DNA from: a virus
IMG/VR virus record: IMGVR_UViG_3300025154_000073
Coordinates: 1-64,000 of that record
Length of the DNA stretch: 64,000 nt
Reading direction: 5' to 3' (one strand)
Positions 57,271 through 64,000 of the stretch are shown here, one piece after another. A model generated the notes under the pieces. The model was not told the origin of the DNA, did not search any database, and worked only from the letters and a program-made list of their open reading frames with translations. The position numbers and the translations under genes were made by a program. Position 1 is the first letter of the stretch. Each line of letters begins with the position of its first letter.

Positions 57271-57543
57271 ATGGAAACAATTGAGAAAACTTATTACGAA
57301 TACAAGACACAATCTTTAGACGAATTCGCCGTTGCCCTTTCTCTTGGAGCAGAAGTGTTGTGGGTGGACAAGACCACAGACTCCAGATTTTACACGTTCG
57401 GACTCAAGGCAGAGTTTGACATGGAGAAAACAATGCTGGCTCTCGCGTCCAGAACACTTACGGTAAATGCGTATGGCCTCTGCGACGCTCTCAGACGTGC
57501 AAAATCAATAGTCCACAGAAGAGAGCCACTAATCTTGACGTAA
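57271..57543 (+). CDS. Small hypothetical protein
   Basis: A 90-residue protein (YYEYKTQSLDEFAVALSLGA; TLTVNAYGLCDALRRAKSIV). GGGGAAGGAA precedes the ATG. No family recognised. Confidence 0.6.
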   Translation: METIEKTYYEYKTQSLDEFAVALSLGAEVLWVDKTTDSRFYTFGLKAEFDMEKTMLALASRTLTVNAYGLCDALRRAKSIVHRREPLILT

Positions 57544-57563
57544 TTTCAGTTAGGATTTACACT

Positions 57564-57836
57564 ATGCGCATGGTTAAGCGTGATGGGCAAGTAGCCCTGC
57601 AACAAAACTCTTCTAATAATATCCCAAGACAAGTAGAAGTTGATGGTGTTACATACACACCCGCGCTGAGATATAACGTAATCCTAGTATGGGTATTAGA
57701 AGAACACGCGGAGAAGATAATAAATTCCCCAAAGAATAAAGAAAAGAGTTGTAACTGTAACGGCGGAACATTTCGTCCGCAGTTTTTTTATGCTAGTCAG
57801 ATCAACGTCAACATTTTCGAGACTGGCAATAGATAA
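57564..57836 (+). CDS. Small protein with CNCNGG motif
   Basis: A 90-residue protein. CNCNGGTFRPQFFYA at about 63-77 is a conserved short motif in phage proteins of unknown role. Hydrophobic core VILVWVLEEHAEKII. Confidence 0.6.
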   Translation: MRMVKRDGQVALQQNSSNNIPRQVEVDGVTYTPALRYNVILVWVLEEHAEKIINSPKNKEKSCNCNGGTFRPQFFYASQINVNIFETGNR

Positions 57837-57847
57837 TAGGAGTAAAC

Positions 57848-58195
57848 ATGCAAGCATTTGTACAACTTCCCCCCGAAATTCAGAATCTAATCTTGGTTGG
57901 CGCAACCCTGTTGGTTGGGTTTGTATTCGCCAAAGCCGCAGAATATCTTCCACTTGAAAAGCTGAGTAAATATTTCCCAAAACTTTCGGAGTGGATTAAA
58001 CAGAACTCAGCCGTAGTCAGCGTTTCAATTGCTGGAGTTGTGGTTCAACTTTTGCAAGGATACTTGAATCAAATCCCCGCAATTTGGGAAAATGTAGTAA
58101 CCATCGCCTTTCAACTTTTAGTTACTATTCTCGCAACCTTGAAGGTGTTTGACGTTGCCAAGAATCGAAAGGTGAAGTACTTCCGCACCCTGTAA
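57848..58195 (+). CDS. Membrane protein, holin candidate
   Basis: A 115-residue protein with three hydrophobic segments (LILVGATLLVGFVFAKAA, VSVSIAGVVVQLLQGYL, VVTIAFQLLVTILATL) separated by short charged loops. This is a holin-like topology. The stop lies in a boundary palindrome. Confidence 0.55.
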   Translation: MQAFVQLPPEIQNLILVGATLLVGFVFAKAAEYLPLEKLSKYFPKLSEWIKQNSAVVSVSIAGVVVQLLQGYLNQIPAIWENVVTIAFQLLVTILATLKVFDVAKNRKVKYFRTL

Positions 58196-58213
58196 GTAAA
58201 CACGGTGTATTCT
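58195..58213. promoter_or_regulatory. Boundary palindrome copy 17 (AGTAAACACGGTGTATTCT)
   Basis: Its first base is the last base of the TAA stop (58193-58195). It ends 16 bases before the next ATG. Confidence 0.75.
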
Positions 58214-58229
58214 AAAGAGAAGAGAAAAT

Positions 58230-58538
58230 ATGAAAATGCACATATTGGCGCACCTAGCTCCCCGGTCAAATAGGATTGATTTACTAATCAAGCAAATAGA
58301 TGGAAATACGCTTGCCATTGGGAGAGGCGTTCTTTTTGAGGTTGTTCCAGAGGGTCAAGAAATAGAGCCAACTCTTAGTCTGCCCATTGAGTCGGCTCAA
58401 GAGTTAATGGATAGCCTTTGGCAATGCGGTTTACGCCCGTCCGAAGGCTCTGGTAGTGCTGGCGCGTTGAGGGCAACACAAAACCACCTGGAAGATATGC
58501 GAAAAATAGTATTCAAGATGATTGAAGAGAAAATATGA
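58230..58538 (+). CDS. Small hypothetical protein
   Basis: A 102-residue protein. IESAQELMDSLWQCGLRPSE and GSGSAGALRATQNHLEDMRK are widespread in phage proteins of this size. ATGA overlap with the next gene. Confidence 0.6.
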   Translation: MKMHILAHLAPRSNRIDLLIKQIDGNTLAIGRGVLFEVVPEGQEIEPTLSLPIESAQELMDSLWQCGLRPSEGSGSAGALRATQNHLEDMRKIVFKMIEEKI

Positions 58539-59329
58539 AATTTTACGTTATCGGATATAAAGGTTATATAGGCAGAGAACTTATGAGAAGAGGCTTTCTG
58601 GCTTTGGACTGTGATGTGAGAGACAGAGCATCTGTTCAAAGGGCGGCGAAATACTCCAAGCCCGATCTTGTAATTCACCTTGCAGGACATTCATCTGTAA
58701 ACTTCTGCGAGGAGAAAAAGAACGAAAGAGAGGTCACGGACGTAAATGTGATGGGGGCTGGCAATGTATTTAGAGTTATGTCAGACTCAAGGATTCCGTG
58801 CGTCTTTATATCATCAGACCACATTTTTCATGGGGGGGTATTTGAGACACATAAGGAAGATTCCAAACTTACCCGACCAGTCAATTTCTACGGACTTTGT
58901 AAATTAGCAGCCGAGCAGTCCGCACAAATTTTTGACGCAAACATCATACGGACTTCGTACATTTTTGACTCCACCCGTCTTTATGACGACATATTGGATA
59001 TGGATTTAAGGAAATATCCGACATTTATAAAAAGGTCTTTCCTGCATCTGTATGATTTCTGCGATATGTTGAAAAAATACTGCGATAATTTTTACACAAT
59101 GCCGAAAGTGCTACACTTATCTGGAAGTATGGTGGTTTCGTGGCATACATTCGCTAAAGAAATTGCAAGACAATATGGCTATAAATCCCCCAAACCCAGG
59201 TTCTTTGACAACAAGAATTTCCCTCCGCGCCCTCATAATGGGGGGCTGGATGTAAGTCTTTCCCATTCTTTAGGCTTCCCAGGCGTGAACTACGTAAGCG
59301 GAATTGAGAGGATGAAACATGAAGGTTAG
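58535..59329 (+). CDS. NAD-dependent epimerase/RmlD-like short-chain dehydrogenase
   Basis: A 264-residue protein. YVIGYKGYIGRELMRRG holds the nucleotide-binding GxxGxxG, VIHLAGHSSVNFCE the second motif, and VNFYGLCKLAAEQ the YxxxK catalytic pair. It belongs to the RmlD/epimerase branch that reshapes nucleotide sugars. Confidence 0.7.
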   Translation: MKFYVIGYKGYIGRELMRRGFLALDCDVRDRASVQRAAKYSKPDLVIHLAGHSSVNFCEEKKNEREVTDVNVMGAGNVFRVMSDSRIPCVFISSDHIFHGGVFETHKEDSKLTRPVNFYGLCKLAAEQSAQIFDANIIRTSYIFDSTRLYDDILDMDLRKYPTFIKRSFLHLYDFCDMLKKYCDNFYTMPKVLHLSGSMVVSWHTFAKEIARQYGYKSPKPRFFDNKNFPPRPHNGGLDVSLSHSLGFPGVNYVSGIERMKHEG

Positions 59330-59981
59330 TTTTGTAATACCAAGCTGGAATCACTTTGAGTTGGTCAATCAGCTTCTTGTAGATATTCGAGATAACTGCA
59401 CTCCCGATGAAATCATTGTGGTAGACGACTGCTCCACAGACCAGAAAGCCATAGATGGGCTAGATTGGTGGCGAGACAATTATGGCGTAACGGTTCTCAA
59501 AACTCCTGAAAATCAAGGGTTTCTTAGAACGTCCAACTTTGGCATGAAACAAGCCAGTGGAGATATTATCTGTCTGATCTCCACTGACGTGAGAATTTAT
59601 AAAGACATCGCTCTTATAGCTAAAGGAGCGCAACAGATTGAAGGAAAGATATTGTTGGGTGGAAAATATTACAACGAGAGTACGGGGTGGAACTATTTTG
59701 GTGGACGCATTTTCCCTTACATCGAGGGTTGGTTGCTGATTGCCAAAAAAGAACATTGGGAAGAATTAGGATATTTTGACGAGCGTTACGCCCCGAACGA
59801 TTTTGAAGATGTGTGTCTTTCTACAACGGCAATTTCTAAAGGATTTAGCTTGGCTCGAATAACCCCAGACGCGGGGACGGTAGTTGAACATATTGGAGCG
59901 CAGTCAATTGGGTATACAGAAGAAAGACGCGCCCTGACCGAAAGAAACAGGGTGAAGTTTGCGGAGAAGTGGATAAAATGA
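59319..59981 (+). CDS. Family 2 glycosyltransferase
   Basis: A 220-residue GT-A enzyme: VSFVIPSWNHFELVNQLLVD, DEIIVVDDCSTDQ (DDxD-like), GFLRTSNFGMKQASGDIICL and STDVRIY for metal and donor. The ending has a FEDVCLSTTAISKGF acid. It overlaps the previous gene by 11 nt. Confidence 0.8.
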   Translation: MKVSFVIPSWNHFELVNQLLVDIRDNCTPDEIIVVDDCSTDQKAIDGLDWWRDNYGVTVLKTPENQGFLRTSNFGMKQASGDIICLISTDVRIYKDIALIAKGAQQIEGKILLGGKYYNESTGWNYFGGRIFPYIEGWLLIAKKEHWEELGYFDERYAPNDFEDVCLSTTAISKGFSLARITPDAGTVVEHIGAQSIGYTEERRALTERNRVKFAEKWIK

Positions 59982-61000
59982 TAGAAGAATTAGAACTTGA
60001 ACCTCAAGTAAAAACCTGGCAAGTTGCCGAGAAACCAAAAATAAAGGTGCTATGTCTCTCGATCTGGTATCCCCTCTCGATGAGTCGCTACTTCGAGCGG
60101 GCTTTTCGCAGGCGTGACGACATAGATTTTATTGCGGCAGGTTCTTATACAGGCTCTAATATCCCCTGGATGGGAGGACTCAACCTTTTAGAGAAGTACG
60201 CAAAAGTCCCCGAACTTCCTCTGCCCTTTCCTCCGAATGTTAACAAAATTTCGTATGACTTCGTAAAGGCGCAACTTCCTAAAGATTGGATACCTGACTT
60301 GGTTTTGGCAATAGATGCTGGAGTTAACTGGACATCCAAGCCTCAGGATGGACTTGTTGCAACTATTGCAACAGACCCGCATTGCCTGAATTATGACCAC
60401 CAACGCAAGATTTCAGACAAGTTCTTCAACATGCAGTTATGCTATTCACAACAGGGAGACATATATCTTCCGTATGCTTACGACCCCTCGGTTCACTATC
60501 TTATGGTTCACACTCTTGAGGGGGAGGACTCTTTCTCGCAAAAATTGGACGTAGCCAACCTGTTCAGAGACACAGACGCAGTTCTTATAGGAATGCCCTA
60601 CGAGAAAAGAGTCAAGTGGGTGAATGAACTTAGAAAACACGGTGTTTCTGTCATCTTCGAGAACTCCCCTGTTTTTGATGAGTATCGGGAACTTGCGAAC
60701 AGGGCACGAGTGGGATTGAACTGGTCATCGCTCAACGATCTAAATGCAAGAGCATTTGAAACTCCCGCCTTTGGACTTGCGCCAGTAATGAACCGAGTTC
60801 CAGACGCGCACTTGTTTTTGACTGAAAATGAGGATTATCTTGGATTTGACGATTTGGGCGAGGCGGTAGAAAAGGTTCTGTATCTCAAAAACAACCCAAA
60901 AGAAATTGAACGTCTTGCCGTCAACGCCTATGAAAAGATTCTCCCGCACACTTACGATGCCCGTGTTCAACAATTGTTAGAGGAGTGCGGTTTCGCATAA
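59978..61000 (+). CDS. CgeB-like glycosyltransferase
   Basis: A 340-residue protein starting at ATG 59978 (ATGA overlap). VLCLSIWYPLSMSRYFERAF begins the N-terminal lobe, DAVLIGMPYEKRVKWVNELR the linker and RARVGLNWSSLNDLNARAFE the donor-binding region (GLN...N.R.FE). A perfect palindrome core copy lies inside the coding sequence at 60632-60650. Confidence 0.7.
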   Translation: MIEELELEPQVKTWQVAEKPKIKVLCLSIWYPLSMSRYFERAFRRRDDIDFIAAGSYTGSNIPWMGGLNLLEKYAKVPELPLPFPPNVNKISYDFVKAQLPKDWIPDLVLAIDAGVNWTSKPQDGLVATIATDPHCLNYDHQRKISDKFFNMQLCYSQQGDIYLPYAYDPSVHYLMVHTLEGEDSFSQKLDVANLFRDTDAVLIGMPYEKRVKWVNELRKHGVSVIFENSPVFDEYRELANRARVGLNWSSLNDLNARAFETPAFGLAPVMNRVPDAHLFLTENEDYLGFDDLGEAVEKVLYLKNNPKEIERLAVNAYEKILPHTYDARVQQLLEECGFA

Positions 61001-61005
61001 ATATT

Positions 61006-61221
61006 ATGACAGGCTCATATTCTTTTGAAGATTATCTTTACCCGCGAGCATCTGGCGGATGGTCTATTATAAATAATTACATTCCTCCAAACGAGAAGAA
61101 AACGTATTTCAAATGCGAAAGCTGTGGCGCAAAATACGTTATTCCAGAAATGAAGGGCGCAAATCTGATAAGGCTTGTTTGTTCGGGGTGCGGAGGAAAT
61201 CTTGAAGAAGTTCAAAAGTAA
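61006..61221 (+). CDS. Zinc ribbon protein
   Basis: A 71-residue protein: FKCESCGAKYVI and LVCSGCGGNLEE form a two-knuckle ribbon. A GTG at 60985 would extend it by 7 residues. Confidence 0.65.
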   Translation: MTGSYSFEDYLYPRASGGWSIINNYIPPNEKKTYFKCESCGAKYVIPEMKGANLIRLVCSGCGGNLEEVQK

Positions 61222-61402
61222 ACCTCTTGCTTTTGTAGCGTCAACCCTTGTATCTCACAAGGGAACGAATAGGAAATTTGTTAAGAAGTACATCGTCATT
61301 TCCAAGTCCATCCCCAAGAATACCGAGGACTTGGGCGCAATGGAAAACGAGGAATTCCTAGAGTCTAAACAGCTTCTAGGATATGAGGTAGTAATCAAAT
61401 GA
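61202..61402 (+). CDS. Small basic protein
   Basis: A 66-residue protein starting at TTG 61202 with GGAGG 6 bases upstream. Basic (KKFKSKPLAFVASTLVSHKG). No family recognised. Confidence 0.55.
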   Translation: MKKFKSKPLAFVASTLVSHKGTNRKFVKKYIVISKSIPKNTEDLGAMENEEFLESKQLLGYEVVIK

Positions 61403-61716
61403 CACAAGCTCCGAAGGTAATTAGAATTCAAGGTCGCGCAAGACGCGCCTACGATGAAGGCAAAGAAATCTACCGTGAGGATAAGATATACGTCCCTTCC
61501 GAAAAGGCGTGGTTCTACACAATAGATACTGACAGCCATTTTGTGTACAGACAGGATTGGAGAGTTGGTTCGTCTCTTATGTGTTCGTGCGGAAGTACTG
61601 GCGGAATATATAATCCAGATGTTTACATGCGCTTTACTTCCATAAATAGGGGTAGACTAATTTGTTGTAATTCCATGATGCAACGCGGAATTCACGGTGA
61701 CGGAAGTTCAGCATGA
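61399..61716 (+). CDS. Small hypothetical protein
   Basis: A 105-residue protein. SLMCSCGSTGG and RLICCNSMMQRG carry Cys clusters. ATGA-coupled on both sides. Unknown function. Confidence 0.6.
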   Translation: MTQAPKVIRIQGRARRAYDEGKEIYREDKIYVPSEKAWFYTIDTDSHFVYRQDWRVGSSLMCSCGSTGGIYNPDVYMRFTSINRGRLICCNSMMQRGIHGDGSSA

Positions 61717-62588
61717 ATCTTGTTATCGGAGCTAACGGTCTCGTAGGGTCTGCCCTAATGAGACACCTGTCTGACGCGGTGGGAACATTCCACACAAACA
61801 AAGACAATCTGTGTCCAGATAGAAAATATGAGTATTTGGACGTAACAGACTCTAAGAATATTGCAGATGTATTCAAGAAGCACAAACCCAAAAAGGTGTT
61901 TCTTGCCGCCGCCAATCCCCATGTGGACGCCTGCGAAAAGCCCAATACGGATATTGTGAATGTTGACGGGCTGAAACAGGTCATCTTAATTTCTGCAATC
62001 TTTCGCTCGCAACTTATATTCTTTTCTTCGTCCTATGTATTTGATGGAAAGAGTCAGACAGCCTACAAGCCAACCGATGACCCCTATCCCATCAATAGAT
62101 ATGGCAGGCAGAAGGAAATCATAGAGAACTGCATATTTGAGTTTAGTGATGAAGTGCAATATTTGATTATTCGCACCGTAGGAGTATTTGGAGAAGAAGG
62201 AAAGCCCAAGAATTTTGTCTCCCAAATAATCAAAGCGGTGGCTGAAAACAAAAAGGTACACGTCCCCACCGACCAGACCATGAATCCTGTGTATGCAATG
62301 GACTTGGCGAAAGTCGTCATTCACTTGTCCAATAGATATATGGACGAGGTGTTTCACGTCGCTGGCGATAAGTGTATGAGCAAGTACGACTTCGCTATAA
62401 AAATAGCCTATAAACTAGGATGCACCAAGCCACACGATCTTATTGTTGGTGTAAAGTCTGAGGACATGAAACAGGTTGCCAACCGTCCTTCCAATGGGTG
62501 TTTGGATTGCCGAACTCTGGAGACAAGAGCGATGAATGTTCCAAACTTTGAAAAAGGACTGGCGAAATTTCTGGAAGGTAAAAAATGA
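61713..62588 (+). CDS. RmlD-like NDP-sugar reductase
   Basis: A 291-residue protein. NLVIGANGLVGSALMRHLSD is the nucleotide-binding loop, FFSSSYVFDG the Ser motif and INRYGRQKEIIENC the YxxxK pair. Matches dTDP-4-dehydrorhamnose reductase-type enzymes. Part of the sugar cluster. Confidence 0.8.
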   Translation: MNLVIGANGLVGSALMRHLSDAVGTFHTNKDNLCPDRKYEYLDVTDSKNIADVFKKHKPKKVFLAAANPHVDACEKPNTDIVNVDGLKQVILISAIFRSQLIFFSSSYVFDGKSQTAYKPTDDPYPINRYGRQKEIIENCIFEFSDEVQYLIIRTVGVFGEEGKPKNFVSQIIKAVAENKKVHVPTDQTMNPVYAMDLAKVVIHLSNRYMDEVFHVAGDKCMSKYDFAIKIAYKLGCTKPHDLIVGVKSEDMKQVANRPSNGCLDCRTLETRAMNVPNFEKGLAKFLEGKK

Positions 62589-62773
62589 AATCAATAATTA
62601 CGCAGATTACGTTTCCACATATCTCTACCCATTGTTCTTATCTCCAATCGGAAGAAAGCCTGAAATATGTGAGATGTTATATATTAGAACATAAATGGAT
62701 AACAGATGATGGAAAACCTCCCTATGATGGAGAATACTGTTTGTGCGGAAAGACGACATATTATAGTGGGTAG
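62585..62773 (+). CDS. Small Cys protein
   Basis: A 62-residue protein ending CLCGKTTYYSG with CSYL near the start. Zinc ribbon-like. ATGA overlap with the upstream gene. Confidence 0.55.
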   Translation: MKSIITQITFPHISTHCSYLQSEESLKYVRCYILEHKWITDDGKPPYDGEYCLCGKTTYYSG

Positions 62774-62778
62774 TCTAA

Positions 62779-64000
62779 TTGAATCTTGACGAGGATAAGA
62801 AGAACCTCAAAGAGCAGATACTCGCTCTTTCATCAATCTACACAAAGAAAAGACTACAAACTAAATTCATAAAAGGCGAGACTTACATCCCTGCTTCTGG
62901 CTCTCTGCTGGAAGAGGAAGAGGTTAATAACCTTATTGAGGTCGCTCTGAGTGGGTGGGTAACAGAGGGTGAATATTCAAAGGCGTTTTCAAAGGGTCTT
63001 AGAGAATATCTCAATTCAAGATTTTGCACATTATGTAATTCAGGCTCAAGTGCAAACCTTCTGGCAATCACAGCAACTACGCAAAAAGAGTTTGGAAGAA
63101 AAGCCGCCAAAGAAGGGGATGAGTTTATTACCGCCGCAGTTGGATTTCCAACGACAGTTTCAGGTCTTGTTCAAAATGGAATAGTCCCCGTATTTGTTGA
63201 CATAAATCCCGTATCTCTTACTCCAGACGTTGAACTCATAGAACAGGCAGTAGTTGAGGGAAAAACGAAGGGAATCATCCTTGCTCACGCTTTAGGGAGT
63301 CCGTATGATGTGGATTCAATTCGAGACATTTGCGATGAGTATGGGATATGGCTAATCGAGGACGTTTGTGATGCCGTAGGAAGTCGGTATAACGGAGAAC
63401 TGGTAGGGACTCAAGGCTCAATGGCTACCATGTCCTTCTTTCCCGCACACCACATCAATACGGGTCAGGGAGGTGCAATCTTCACAAATGATGGACTTGT
63501 CAAAAAAGTTTTAGACAGTCTACACGCCTGGGGACGGAGTTGTTATTGCCTTCCTGGACAAGACAATACTTGCGGAAAGAGATTTGGTTATTGTATTGGT
63601 AAAGACATTGAGTATGACCACAAGTATGTTTTTGACAGAATAGGTTACAATCTTCAAATCACAGACATGCAATCAGCTATTGGGCTAGCTCAACTTGATA
63701 AGATAGCGAGATATGAAGAAATCCGAAAACACAACTGGCATAGGCTGAAAGAGGTATTCTCGGAGTACAAGAAATTCTTTATTCTTCCCCAACCCATCAA
63801 GGGTGCAGACCCCTCTTGGTTTGGTTTTCACGTTACCGTAAAAGGAACTTCGTTTACCCGCAGACAAATAACCGAATACTTGGAAAGCAAGAAGATTGGC
63901 ACAAGGCTTTTGTTTGGCGGAAATCTTCTTCAACAGCCCGCTTTCAAACACATTCCCCATAAAGTATTTGGAACTCTGGAAGAAAGCAATCTTATAACCT
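62779..64000 (+). CDS. rfbH: RfbH-like CDP-4-dehydro-6-deoxyglucose 3-dehydratase, partial
   Basis: A PLP-fold protein running off the right edge (over 400 residues here), start TTG 62779. The usual Lys is His in SFFPAHHINTGQGG, the trait of the E1/RfbH dehydratases. CYCLPGQDNTCGKRFGY gives the iron-sulfur cysteines typical of these enzymes, and NSGSSANLLAI follows the family. It would make 3,6-dideoxyhexoses from CDP sugars. Confidence 0.8.
   Translation, partial: MNLDEDKKNLKEQILALSSIYTKKRLQTKFIKGETYIPASGSLLEEEEVNNLIEVALSGWVTEGEYSKAFSKGLREYLNSRFCTLCNSGSSANLLAITATTQKEFGRKAAKEGDEFITAAVGFPTTVSGLVQNGIVPVFVDINPVSLTPDVELIEQAVVEGKTKGIILAHALGSPYDVDSIRDICDEYGIWLIEDVCDAVGSRYNGELVGTQGSMATMSFFPAHHINTGQGGAIFTNDGLVKKVLDSLHAWGRSCYCLPGQDNTCGKRFGYCIGKDIEYDHKYVFDRIGYNLQITDMQSAIGLAQLDKIARYEEIRKHNWHRLKEVFSEYKKFFILPQPIKGADPSWFGFHVTVKGTSFTRRQITEYLESKKIGTRLLFGGNLLQQPAFKHIPHKVFGTLEESNLIT

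Noticed and set aside
1-64000. tRNA genes
   Set aside because: I saw no arrangement with a proper T-loop and acceptor stem; a tRNAscan run would settle it.
1-64000. Integrase or excisionase suggesting a temperate phage
   Set aside because: No tyrosine or serine recombinase motif was seen; the lifestyle stays open.

Overview
The window is most of a tailed double-stranded DNA phage genome (siphovirus-like: HK97-type capsid genes, a 918-residue tape measure, tail tube, tail hub and fibre). I see no integrase, no tRNA genes and no DNA polymerase. The host is not stated. Two traits point to a Chloroflexota (Anaerolineae-like) host, as inference: a secreted phage protein ends in a Thr/Pro-rich linker typical of that phylum's extracellular proteins, and the phage carries type I-E-like CRISPR repeats plus cassette-like genes with integron-style ends. 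Capsid genes lie near the right edge and head-tail connector genes at the left edge, both on the + strand, so the contig probably opens a circularly permuted genome between them.

Layout. (1) 1-18030, + strand: head-tail connectors, tail terminator, tail tube, chaperone-like genes, tape measure, hub with a PKD domain, fibre, a secreted polysaccharide-lyase-like protein, a GH25 lysozyme fused to a phosphodiester-glycosidase domain, and a holin-like membrane protein. An RNA ligase gene sits antisense inside this block. A perfect hairpin at 18025-18060 separates it from the next block. (2) 18110-44789, - strand: the early region. It holds phosphoesterase, PAPS-reductase-like protein, adenine methyltransferase, NinG-like HNH nuclease, primase, DnaB-like helicase, SSB, ERF recombinase, a P-loop ATPase, a GIY-YIG endonuclease, two paralogous proteins with long tetrapeptide repeats, and many tiny zinc-ribbon or single-helix proteins joined by ATGA overlaps. 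At least three long non-coding stretches here look like structured RNAs, and a two-repeat CRISPR array lies at 35039-35128. (3) 44952-64000, + strand: cassette-like genes, terminases, portal, protease, capsid, a second GIY-YIG endonuclease, an RlaP-type nucleotidyltransferase, an apparent small RNA gene, then a sugar-nucleotide and glycosyltransferase cluster that runs off the edge inside an RfbH-type dehydratase.

How it works together. One 19-bp palindromic element (consensus AGAAAACACSGTGTTTACT) recurs at least 17 times, nearly always touching a stop codon, a start codon or a promoter. It recalls the dispersed stoperators and start-associated sequences of mycobacteriophages. A copy lies between the divergent promoters at 44817-44931, next to a small winged-helix gene that is a candidate regulator. 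The RNA ligase and the RlaP-type enzyme suggest RNA repair against host RNA-cleaving defences. The CRISPR array, two DNA methyltransferases and the dideoxysugar cluster suggest further layers of host or competitor interference.

Main candidates for undescribed biology: the CRISPR mini-array grafted onto a zinc-ribbon gene, the genome-wide palindrome, the large non-coding RNAs, and the promoter-RNA-terminator units at 40033-40112 and 57028-57232.
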